A DNA stretch of 6,000 bases from Anaerolineaceae bacterium (GCA_009885445.1 VFKQ01000086.1:1-6000); one strand, 5' to 3'. Positions 1 to 5,326 are shown, counted from the stretch's first letter. The notes: a model not told the origin generated them from the sequence alone. Program-made: numbers and translations.

Positions 1-2
1 CG

Positions 3-1172
3 CCCTTCCACACCGTGTACCTGCACGGACTCGTGCGCGATGAACAAGGCCGCAAAATGTCGAAGACCACCGGCAACGTGATCGACCCGCTCATCGTCAT
101 GGACCAATTCGGAACCGACGCGTTGCGCTTCACTTTGCTCGTCGGTTCCACGCCGGGCAACGACACCAACGTGGGACTCAAGAAAGTAGAGTCCAATCGA
201 AACTTCGCGAACAAAATTTGGAACGCGGGACGGTTTGTGATCAATGCAGTGGACGGGTTGGAGACAGGTACACAGGTAGACATGGAAACACGTACACACG
301 GAGACACGGAGACAAGCGGGACTCTCGCCGACAAATGGATTTGGGCCAAACTACAAACGCTCATAGGCGAAGTGGAGCGGCTCTTCCAGACTTTTCAATA
401 TGGCGAAGCAGGCCGTCAGATTTACGATTTCTTTTGGAATGATTTCGCGGATTGGTATGTCGAGATTGCGAAGGGACAACTGCAAAAAGAAGAAACCAAA
501 ACGCAAACAGTAGTGATGCTGGCGAGCGTGTTAGATACATCTCTGCGCTTACTGCATCCTTTCACGCCGTTTGTGACCGAGGAACTTTGGGGCCACTTGC
601 GGACTGCGCTACGCGAGTCTCCAGTCTCCAGTCTCGCGACGGATTGGCCCAACGTCCTGATCATCGCCGACTGGCCCGCGCCCGAGTCCGCGCCCACAGC
701 GGATTCAGCCCTCGCAGACTTTGCCCTCGTCCAGGAATTGATTCGCGCCATCCGCAACCTGCGCGCCGAAAAGAACGCGCCCATGTCGCGCAAACTCGCC
801 GCCACCATCGTCGCCGGCGCGAAGACCGACCTAATCAAGAGTCAAGCAGAGATCATCGCCACCCTCGCAGGCATTGACTACTCTCTGCTCTCTATTCTCT
901 CTTCTCTTACAACAAAACCAGACGGCGCCACCTCCCTCATCGTCGGCGCCATCGAGATTCACATCCCCCTCGCCGGCATGGTGGACGAATCCGCCGACCG
1001 CGAGCGACTCGCCAAAGAACTCGCCGAGACCGAGTCCCACATTGCGCGCATCGAGACTCTGCTCGCCAGCGACTTCGCCGGCAAAGCCCCCGCCGCGGTG
1101 GTGGCCAAAGAGCGCGAGAAACTGTCCGCGTTTAGGGAAACGGCGGAGAAGTTGAAGGGGCAGTTGGCGTAG
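3..1172 (+). CDS. valS: Valyl-tRNA synthetase, C-terminal part (5' end outside window)
   Basis: Class I aminoacyl-tRNA synthetase that charges tRNA-Val with valine in the cytoplasm. The reading frame is open from the window edge, so there is no start here; 389 residues are visible of a family usually near 880-900. Seen: a KMSKS-type ATP-binding loop (KMSKT, visible residues 18-22) followed by TGNVIDP; the anticodon-binding helical domain with NFANKIWNAG (about 67-76), WYVEIAKGQL and HPFTPFVTEELW (from residue 185); and a C-terminal Lys/Glu/Arg-rich coiled-coil arm (about 320-389) beginning near PLAGMVD, as in bacterial ValRS, where this arm contacts the tRNA. Oddities: three in-frame short tandem repeats interrupt the coding sequence (264-311, 616-636, 881-908), and the last ~47 bases have a second copy at 2725-2771. 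Confusion with IleRS or LeuRS is unlikely given the Val-type coiled-coil tail. Confidence 0.95.
   Translation, partial: PFHTVYLHGLVRDEQGRKMSKTTGNVIDPLIVMDQFGTDALRFTLLVGSTPGNDTNVGLKKVESNRNFANKIWNAGRFVINAVDGLETGTQVDMETRTHGDTETSGTLADKWIWAKLQTLIGEVERLFQTFQYGEAGRQIYDFFWNDFADWYVEIAKGQLQKEETKTQTVVMLASVLDTSLRLLHPFTPFVTEELWGHLRTALRESPVSSLATDWPNVLIIADWPAPESAPTADSALADFALVQELIRAIRNLRAEKNAPMSRKLAATIVAGAKTDLIKSQAEIIATLAGIDYSLLSILSSLTTKPDGATSLIVGAIEIHIPLAGMVDESADRERLAKELAETESHIARIETLLASDFAGKAPAAVVAKEREKLSAFRETAEKLKGQLA
264..311 (+). repeat. Six imperfect 8-base tandem units inside valS
   Basis: Six consecutive octamers, each beginning with ACA, with units such as ACAGGTAC, ACAGGTAG and ACACGGAG (the last occurring twice in a row). 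Consensus is roughly ACA-S-G-K-A-S. Six octamers make 48 bases, so the reading frame is kept and 16 Thr/Glu/Asp/Gly-rich residues (TGTQVDMETRTHGDTE) are added between GLE and the TLADKW helix. The translation looks like a hydrophilic surface loop rather than conserved ValRS sequence. Confidence 0.8.
616..636 (+). repeat. Three 7-base tandem units inside valS
   Basis: AGTCTCC occurs twice in a row, followed by AGTCTCG. Three heptamers make 21 bases and keep the frame. They encode the Ser-rich segment SPVSSL just after the HLRTALRE helix, where ValRS normally has a short variable linker before the next beta segment. Confidence 0.75.
881..908 (+). repeat. Pyrimidine-only ~7-base tandem repeat inside valS
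   Basis: Four degenerate heptamers of the form YTCTCTN (CTCTCTG, CTCTCTA, TTCTCTC, TTCTCTT) run through the codons for SLLSILSSL. The strand is purely pyrimidine apart from one G and one A. It lies in the stretch before TKPDGATSLIVGAIEIHIPLAG, replacing the usual short beta strand and loop. Confidence 0.6.
1126..1172 (+). repeat. Direct repeat, copy 1: functional 3' end of valS
   Basis: The last 15 codons and stop of valS recur at 2725-2771 at a constant offset of 1599 bases. The final 31 bases (1142-1172) match at 29 of 31 positions; over the full 47 bases I count 41 matches. Similarity stops upstream of 1126. Confidence 0.85.
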
Positions 1173-1206
1173 TCACAACTCCCCAAAATTACATAAAACT
1201 CGCTGA

Positions 1207-1246
1207 GAGCGCGATTTCCGCTTGTAAAGTAGCGGAAATCGCGCTC
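1207..1246. terminator. Perfect 16-bp hairpin after valS, possible terminator
   Basis: The left arm 1207-1222 (GAGCGCGATTTCCGCT) is exactly complementary to 1231-1246, with an 8-base loop. It begins 34 bases after the valS stop and ends 8 bases before the -35 box of the ATPase gene. No run of T follows, so it is not a canonical intrinsic terminator. It may instead be a dispersed hairpin repeat or a transcript-end stabiliser. Confidence 0.5.
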
Positions 1247-1253
1247 CTTCCGC

Positions 1254-1282
1254 TTGACTACCATCTTTCAAAGGGGTAAACT
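1254..1282 (+). promoter_or_regulatory. Predicted sigma-70-type promoter of the ATPase gene, leaderless layout
   Basis: TTGACT (1254-1259), a 17-base spacer and TAAACT (1277-1282). The expected transcription start, about 7 bases after the -10 box, falls on or next to the ATG at 1290, so the mRNA would have little or no leader. The A/G-rich AAAGGGG at 1270-1276 overlaps the spacer and is too far from the ATG to be a good ribosome site. Confidence 0.6.
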
Positions 1283-1289
1283 CGGGATT

Positions 1290-2444
1290 ATGTATATCTA
1301 CCGTCTGCTATCCGATCAGATAAAAACAAAAATATTGCAGTCATCCAAAGCGGTGATACTCTTTGGGGCGCGGCAGGTGGGGAAAACCACGCTACTAAAC
1401 CATATCATTGCAGAACTTCCGCTCAAAACACTGCGAATAGACGCGGAAGATTCACGCTACAGCGAAGTATTGTCAGGCAAAAACACGCAACAACTCAAGT
1501 CGCTGGTTGCAGGGTACGAGTTGGTTGTGATTGACGAGGCACAGCAAATCCCCAATATCGGGATGACTCTCAAACTTATTCACGACCATATTCCTGAAGT
1601 GCGCGTGATTGCCACGGGATCTTCCTCCTTCGACCTGTCCAATAAAATCATGGAACCTCTGACAGGCAGACACTGGTCTTATACGCTATATCCCATTTCG
1701 TTTGGAGAGCTCGCCAAAGAAAATAATGCGTTTGAACTTGACCAGCGCCTGGAGGAAACGCTGATTTACGGTTCTTATCCCGAGATCATCGCCATCCAAT
1801 CACTGGATGAAAAAAGGGAATATCTCAATCGTTTGTGCGCATCTTATTTGTTCAAGGATGTTCTGCAAATTTCGCAGGTGCGCAATTCACTCAAATTGAG
1901 ACAACTCCTAAAACTTCTCGCCTATCAGATAGGCAATCAGGTCTCACTCACTGAACTTGGGGCGCGTCTTGATATGGGCAAGGACACAGTGGCGCGTTAT
2001 ATTGACCTGCTCGAAAAGTCGTTTGTGGTTTTCCGTCTAAGCGGACTGAGCAGGAACATGCGCAATGAAGTGACCAAGATGGACAAGATCTATTTTTATG
2101 ATTTGGGAGTCCGCAACAGTATCATTGACACATTGAAGCCTCTGCATGATCGAAATGATGCGGGCCAGTTGTGGGAAAATTTCCTGGTCAGCGAAAGGCT
2201 AAAGCACAACGCATACGGAAACATCCAGGCGTCTTCGTATTTCTGGCGGCTTACGACGGGCGCGGAAATAGACCTCGTCGAAGAAAAAGACGGCAGATTT
2301 AATGGCTATGAAATCAAAATGGGAGAAAAGCAAGCGAAACCTCCAGCCAGTTGGCAGGCAGGATATCCAGATAGCACATACACGACCATTCATCGAAAAA
2401 ATTATCTTTCGTTTATCACGAATACGGTTTTACAAACAGAGTAA
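1290..2444 (+). CDS. AAA-family ATPase with DUF4143 C-terminal domain
   Basis: Predicted ATPase of the AAA_14/DUF4143 architecture, 384 residues, a normal length for the family. Seen: Walker A GARQVGKTT (26-34), Walker B LVVIDEAQ (D82, E83), a sensor-like ATGSSS (108-113), a winged-helix-like region around 200-255 (LLKLLAYQIGNQVSLTELGARL) and a C-terminal nuclease-like core with EID (326-328) and YEIK (340-343), the E-D-ExK pattern of the PD-(D/E)XK fold. The molecular role of this widespread, mobile family is not settled; a part in conflict, DNA-related or stress systems is inference only. I chose ATG 1290 because the TTG at 1254 lies in the -35 box and homology-like sequence begins with YIYRLL. 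Base composition is clearly more AT-rich than the flanking genes, which suggests recent acquisition. The next small gene follows with one base between stop and start. Confidence 0.9.
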   Translation: MYIYRLLSDQIKTKILQSSKAVILFGARQVGKTTLLNHIIAELPLKTLRIDAEDSRYSEVLSGKNTQQLKSLVAGYELVVIDEAQQIPNIGMTLKLIHDHIPEVRVIATGSSSFDLSNKIMEPLTGRHWSYTLYPISFGELAKENNAFELDQRLEETLIYGSYPEIIAIQSLDEKREYLNRLCASYLFKDVLQISQVRNSLKLRQLLKLLAYQIGNQVSLTELGARLDMGKDTVARYIDLLEKSFVVFRLSGLSRNMRNEVTKMDKIYFYDLGVRNSIIDTLKPLHDRNDAGQLWENFLVSERLKHNAYGNIQASSYFWRLTTGAEIDLVEEKDGRFNGYEIKMGEKQAKPPASWQAGYPDSTYTTIHRKNYLSFITNTVLQTE

Positions 2445-2445
2445 A

Positions 2446-2661
2446 ATGACAAAACGCCTGACAACGAAATTGGTGCATGTCGGAGAATACGCCGCCGAAG
2501 TCGAAGTCGAGATGATCTACACCGACGACGACTGGTCTCCGTACCTTTCGGTGGACGACGCCATGAAACTGGATGATGTCCGCGAGGCCCTGCGGCGCAA
2601 GGACTTCGAGACTGCGCAAAAACTTTCACGGGTATACACACTTTCGCCGCTGGCTGTTTAA
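2446..2661 (+). CDS. Small conserved-looking hypothetical protein, 71 aa
   Basis: Begins at ATG 2446, one base after the ATPase TAA (2442-2444), so it is probably cotranscribed and translationally coupled; there is no strong ribosome site of its own. Seen: a basic N-terminus (MTKRLTTKLVHVG), an acidic beta-like stretch (YAAEVEVEMIYTDDDWSPYLS), then a charged helix (DDAMKLDDVREALRRKDFETAQKLSRV) and a short hydrophobic end (YTLSPLAV). No membrane segment, signal peptide or cysteines. The sequence looks like a compact single domain, and I recall similar small uncharacterised proteins in Chloroflexota and Cyanobacteria, sometimes beside toxin-like genes, but cannot name a family. An antitoxin-like or partner role to the ATPase is only a hypothesis. 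Its GC-richer codon use differs from the ATPase, so the two may not share an origin. Confidence 0.75.
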   Translation: MTKRLTTKLVHVGEYAAEVEVEMIYTDDDWSPYLSVDDAMKLDDVREALRRKDFETAQKLSRVYTLSPLAV

Positions 2662-2672
2662 CTTGGCCTCCC

Positions 2673-2690
2673 AGCCGACGAAGGTCGGCT
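2673..2690. repeat. Hairpin after the small gene (7-bp stem)
   Basis: AGCCGAC (2673-2679), loop GAAG, GTCGGCT (2684-2690), perfectly paired. It starts 12 bases after the stop at 2661. There is no T-run, so termination is uncertain; it may be part of a longer intergenic repeat that continues into the palindrome at 2704. Confidence 0.55.
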
Positions 2691-2703
2691 TCGCAGGCGT
2701 AGC

Positions 2704-2719
2704 GGCGACTTAAGTCGCC
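2704..2719. repeat. Perfect 16-bp palindrome GGCGACTTAAGTCGCC
   Basis: A fully self-complementary 16-base sequence with no loop. It ends five bases before the valS-tail remnant at 2725. It could be a protein-binding site, a hairpin repeat or an insertion boundary; the sequence alone does not decide. Confidence 0.6.
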
Positions 2720-2724
2720 AAACG

Positions 2725-2771
2725 CCGCGTTCAACGAGACGGCGGAGAAGCTGAAGGGGCAGTTGGGGTAG
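2725..2771 (+). pseudogene. Remnant copy of the valS 3' end (direct repeat, copy 2)
   Basis: Reads in frame AAFNETAEKLKGQLG and a TAG stop, against SAFRETAEKLKGQLA and TAG for the intact valS tail. About 41 of 47 bases match copy 1. There is no start codon and no further ValRS-like sequence upstream, so this is a fragment, not a gene. The differences include silent ones (CTG for TTG) and small amino-acid changes (N for R, G for A), as expected of tails from two related valS alleles rather than a fresh duplication. Confidence 0.8.
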
Positions 2772-2776
2772 GAAGT

Positions 2777-2813
2777 AAAAGTGACAGTCACCTTGAAGGT
2801 GACTGTCACTTTT
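2777..2813. terminator. 37-base nested palindrome, likely bidirectional terminator
   Basis: The arms 2777-2794 and 2796-2813 are exact reverse complements (18 bp) around a single G; the realistic RNA loop is TTGAA. Each strand starts with AAAA and ends with TTTT, so both transcripts would end in a stem followed by four U. It lies between the convergent small gene (ending at 2661) and the LSDAT gene (ending at 2850), which suits a two-way terminator. Each arm also contains its own smaller palindrome, GTGACAGTCAC and GTGACTGTCAC. Confidence 0.7.
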
Positions 2814-2849
2814 AAGTCAACGAGCGTGCACCAGGCTAATTATTCTCTT

Positions 2850-3554
2850 TCAAATTTCCATCAACTGCTTCAGCCTTTCAATAAATCTCGCGGGGTCTTT
2901 GAAAAAATTGGCGACAAACACTTTTCCCGTGCTCAACAATTTCAATGCCTGCGAATCAATGGCATGGCCGATGCTGGTCGTGGCAATTACGTCGGCGGTG
3001 CGTCCGCTCCCTTCGGCGATTAACACTGCGCGGCCATATTGAATACTTAAAGTGGCATCGTTCCAGGCAACCATTCCGCCGTTGATCAGAATCGTCGCCG
3101 AAGGTTGTGAAGCGGCCAGGGCTGAAGCCGCCGCGGCAATCCACTCCACTTCGTCGCCCCAGTGGCCTCCCGGGCACAGGATGAAATGCGAGTGATTCGG
3201 CTCAAGCATTTCGTTCACATCTGCAATATCACGGGCCACTACGCCCACCAGTGAAAAACTCCCATCGCTAAATATTCGGGCGCGGCCAATGGCCGCCATC
3301 ACGCCCGAATCAGTTCCGCCATCAATAATAACTGCCTTCTTTTGAATCAAATAAGGGATTAAATAAGCTTCAAAGAAAGCTTGCACTTTGGCGATATCGT
3401 CGGCGGTCATGCCGCCCGCCCCTCCGACGATGACGATCACGGGTTGCTCCGCCTGAAACCCGAGCTTCGCCCAAGCCTGATTCAGTTCGCTCAGAGCGTC
3501 CGGGCGCACCACAGGCAGGGGCTTGTCTTTTATAACGACGGTTTCGATTTCCAT
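2850..3554 (-). CDS. Stand-alone prokaryotic LSDAT/SLOG-type (TRPM-like) domain protein
   Basis: 234 residues from the ATG at 3554. It reads as a Rossmann-like nucleotide-binding fold: beta strand plus glycine loop VIVIVGGAGGM (39-49), VIIDGGTDSGVMAAIGRA (75-92), strand LVGVV (102-106), HSHFILCPGGHWGDE (121-135) and ILINGG (155-160). GGTDSG and PGGHWGDE are what I associate with the prokaryotic LSDAT branch of the SLOG superfamily, the bacterial relative of the TRPM channel N-terminal domain. SLOG proteins are known or proposed to bind or process nucleotide-derived ligands. No membrane segment or signal peptide is visible, so it is probably cytosolic and may sense or act on a nucleotide; that is inference. 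ATG 3554 is preferred over GTG 3590 because a perfect TATAAT lies between them. It faces the ATPase cassette convergently and the peptidase divergently. Another Rossmann protein such as a lysine decarboxylase-like family member is the main alternative. Confidence 0.75.
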   Translation of the reverse strand: MEIETVVIKDKPLPVVRPDALSELNQAWAKLGFQAEQPVIVIVGGAGGMTADDIAKVQAFFEAYLIPYLIQKKAVIIDGGTDSGVMAAIGRARIFSDGSFSLVGVVARDIADVNEMLEPNHSHFILCPGGHWGDEVEWIAAAASALAASQPSATILINGGMVAWNDATLSIQYGRAVLIAEGSGRTADVIATTSIGHAIDSQALKLLSTGKVFVANFFKDPARFIERLKQLMEI

Positions 3555-3561
3555 ACCTTTT

Positions 3562-3567
3562 ATTATA
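3562..3567 (-). promoter_or_regulatory. Consensus -10 box of the LSDAT gene, leaderless layout
   Basis: Minus-strand TATAAT (3567 down to 3562) is followed by the 7 bases AAAAGGT and then ATG at 3554. The expected transcription start lies at or within a base or two of the ATG. The only -35 candidate at 17-base spacing is GTGAAT (3590 down to 3585), a 3-of-6 match. Confidence 0.6.
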
Positions 3568-3644
3568 TGTTTTTTTGAATAAAAATTCACATCTGGCTTT
3601 TAAAAATCCCTCTCCAGAATGGTTCCCCATCCCGCGCTTTGCGA

Positions 3645-3650
3645 TACAAT
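3645..3650 (+). promoter_or_regulatory. Probable -10 box (TACAAT) of the M32 peptidase gene
   Basis: TACAAT matches the sigma-70 -10 consensus at five of six positions. It lies 31 bases before the ATG at 3682, leaving room for a leader of roughly 25 bases that carries the ribosome site. The -35 region is weak (TTCCCC at 3623 with a 16-base spacer). Confidence 0.5.
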
Positions 3651-3670
3651 CCGCCCATCCTTTCCAAAAC

Positions 3671-3674
3671 GAGG
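3671..3674 (+). promoter_or_regulatory. Ribosome binding site GAGG that decides the M32 start
   Basis: GAGG is followed by a 7-base spacer and ATG 3682. It supports this start over the in-frame ATG at 3619, which lies upstream of the -10 box and would add 21 residues without the look of the family. Confidence 0.65.
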
Positions 3675-3681
3675 CCCCTAC

Positions 3682-5193
3682 ATGGACAACCAGAAAAATC
3701 TTGAAGAACTCAAATCCCTGCTCGGCGAGGTAAGCGACTTGAACAACGCCAACGCCGTCCTTGGCTGGGACCAGGCCACTTACATGCCCAGCGGCGGCGC
3801 GCCCGCGCGCGGACGGCAGATGGCCACCCTCGCCACCGTGGCGCAGGAGAAATTGATCAACCCCAAAATTGGTCACCTACTCGACGACTTGCAAAAATAT
3901 GAAGAAAGCCAGCCCTTCGACTCTGACGATGCCAGCTACATTCGCGTGGCGCGCCGCGATTACGAACGCGCGCTGAAGATTCCGCCAGCATTTTTGGGCG
4001 AGCTGAACGAACACGGCGCCAACTCCTATCAGGCGTGGACGGAAGCCCGTCCCGCCAACGACTTCAGCAAAGTGCGCCCGAATCTCGAGAAGACGCTTGA
4101 TCTCTCGCGTCAACTGGCGGATTTCTTCCCCGGTTACGAACACATCGCCGACCCGCTGATTGACTTCGCCGACTATGGCATGAAGGCCGCCTCGATTCGC
4201 ACGCTGTTTGCGGACCTGCGCGCCAACCTGGTGCCCATCGTCAAAGCCATCACCTCGCAGGCCCCCGCCGATGACTCCTGCCTGCGCAAACATTATCCCG
4301 AAGCACAGCAGGCCGAGTTTGGCGCGGACGTTGTCCGCCAGTATGGCTACGACTTCAATCGTGGCCGCATCGACAGGACTCCGCATCCCTTCATGACATC
4401 TTTCTCCATCGGCGACGTGCGCATCACCACGCGCGTCAAAGAGGATTTTCTTGGCGAGTTGTTATTCAGCAATCTGCATGAGGCGGGTCACGCCATGTAC
4501 GAACAGGGCAACGATTCCGCTTACGAGGGCGGACCCCTCGCGGGCGGGACCAGCGCCGGCGTCCACGAGAGTCAATCTCGTTTGTGGGAAAACGTCGTCG
4601 GGCGCAGTCGCGGATTCTGGGAACACTTCCTGCCCAAACTGCAAGCCAAATTTCCCGAGCAACTCAAAGGCGTTTCGCTGGATACTTTTCACGCGGCGAT
4701 CAACAAAGTGGAGAAGTCGCTCATCCGCACCGACGCGGACGAAGTGACCTACAACCTGCACGTGATGGTGCGACTCGATTTTGAATTGCAACTGCTCGAA
4801 GGCTCGCTCTCGATTCGCGACCTGCCCGAGGCCTGGCACGAGCGTTATGAAAAAGACCTCGGTGTGACAGCACCCAGTGACAGCGACGGCGTTCTTCAAG
4901 ATGTGCATTGGTACGGCGGCATCATCGGCGGTTCGTTTCAGGGATACACCCTCGGCAATATCATGAGCGCGCTGTTTTACAATGAGGCGCTCAAGGCGCA
5001 TCCCGAAATTCCGAATGAGATGAAGCAAGGCCGCTTCGACATTTTGCACAACTGGCTCAAAGAAAATATCTATCGCCCCGCGCGCAAGTACACCGCGCCC
5101 GAATTGGTGAGGCGCGTAACCGGCAACGACTTGACCATCGAGCCGTACATTCAATATTTGAAAACGAAGTACGGAGAGTTGTATTCGTTGTAG
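3682..5193 (+). CDS. Carboxypeptidase Taq (M32 family) metallocarboxypeptidase
   Basis: Zinc-dependent exopeptidase removing C-terminal amino acids from peptides in the cytoplasm, with broad specificity in the characterised family members. It is 503 residues, the usual M32 length. All family signature motifs are present in order: HPF (235-237), DxRxT as DVRIT (245-249), the HEXXH zinc site HEAGH (266-270), HESQSR with the probable third zinc ligand E296, IRxxAD as IRTDAD (348-353) and GxxQDxHW as GVLQDVHW (403-410), then GSFQGYTLGNI. The 30-residue spacing from H266 to E296 equals that in the Pyrococcus furiosus enzyme. No signal peptide. It has its own promoter-like -10 box and GAGG site and is followed by a hairpin, so it is probably monocistronic. 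It is divergent from the LSDAT gene, with a 127-base shared upstream region. Nothing is missing, so it should be active. Confidence 0.97.
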   Translation: MDNQKNLEELKSLLGEVSDLNNANAVLGWDQATYMPSGGAPARGRQMATLATVAQEKLINPKIGHLLDDLQKYEESQPFDSDDASYIRVARRDYERALKIPPAFLGELNEHGANSYQAWTEARPANDFSKVRPNLEKTLDLSRQLADFFPGYEHIADPLIDFADYGMKAASIRTLFADLRANLVPIVKAITSQAPADDSCLRKHYPEAQQAEFGADVVRQYGYDFNRGRIDRTPHPFMTSFSIGDVRITTRVKEDFLGELLFSNLHEAGHAMYEQGNDSAYEGGPLAGGTSAGVHESQSRLWENVVGRSRGFWEHFLPKLQAKFPEQLKGVSLDTFHAAINKVEKSLIRTDADEVTYNLHVMVRLDFELQLLEGSLSIRDLPEAWHERYEKDLGVTAPSDSDGVLQDVHWYGGIIGGSFQGYTLGNIMSALFYNEALKAHPEIPNEMKQGRFDILHNWLKENIYRPARKYTAPELVRRVTGNDLTIEPYIQYLKTKYGELYSL

Positions 5194-5203
5194 GTTAATC
5201 ACG

Positions 5204-5230
5204 CAAGGGCACGGCAACGCCGTGCCCTTG
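5204..5230 (+). terminator. 12-bp hairpin after the M32 gene, likely terminator
   Basis: CAAGGGCACGGC (5204-5215), loop AAC, perfect complement at 5219-5230. It starts 10 bases after the stop codon. TTA and an A-rich tract follow rather than a U-tract, so it may terminate weakly or act as a 3'-end protector. It shares the CGCAA 5' flank and the GC-AAY-GC loop design with the hairpins at 5258 and 5689. Confidence 0.6.
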
Positions 5231-5257
5231 TTACACAAAATAATACCCCGCGCAACA

Positions 5258-5286
5258 GTAGGGCCGTAGCAATGCTACGGCCTACG
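5258..5286. repeat. Dispersed hairpin repeat, copy A (GTAGGG...CCTACG)
   Basis: GTAGGGCCGTAGC, loop AAT, GCTACGGCCTAC, followed by G. The inner seven pairs are perfect; one C is missing from the right arm, leaving a one-base bulge. A clear second copy is at 5689-5718. It lies upstream of the zinc-ribbon gene promoter. Confidence 0.75.
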
Positions 5287-5326
5287 TTTCGCCAAAACCT
5301 GTATCCAAAAAAATTCACACACGCGT

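Noticed and set aside
1254..1289. TTG start for the ATPase adding 12 residues
   Set aside because: The codon overlaps the predicted -35 box and the added residues do not fit the usual family N-terminus.
1920..1934. 15-base palindrome GCCTATC-A-GATAGGC inside the ATPase gene
   Set aside because: It is explained by ordinary codons for AYQIG in a conserved helix; a single short palindrome in coding sequence is likely chance.
3555..3590. Upstream GTG start for the LSDAT gene adding 12 residues
   Set aside because: The extension (MNFYSKKHIIKG) runs through a perfect TATAAT box and does not resemble the conserved part of the protein.
3619..3681. Upstream ATG start for the M32 peptidase
   Set aside because: It precedes the probable -10 box at 3645 and lacks a ribosome site, whereas ATG 3682 has GAGG at ideal spacing and gives the normal family length.
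3370..3876. Minus-strand open frame of 168 codons overlapping the LSDAT gene and the M32 start
   Set aside because: It crosses two well-supported genes and their divergent promoter region, and the protein is Arg/Gly-rich shadow sequence.
4462..5238. Long open frame on the minus strand, 258 codons
   Set aside because: It lies wholly opposite the M32 peptidase, whose motifs are complete. The translation shows no recognisable domain, and the frame is explained by GC-rich codon structure.
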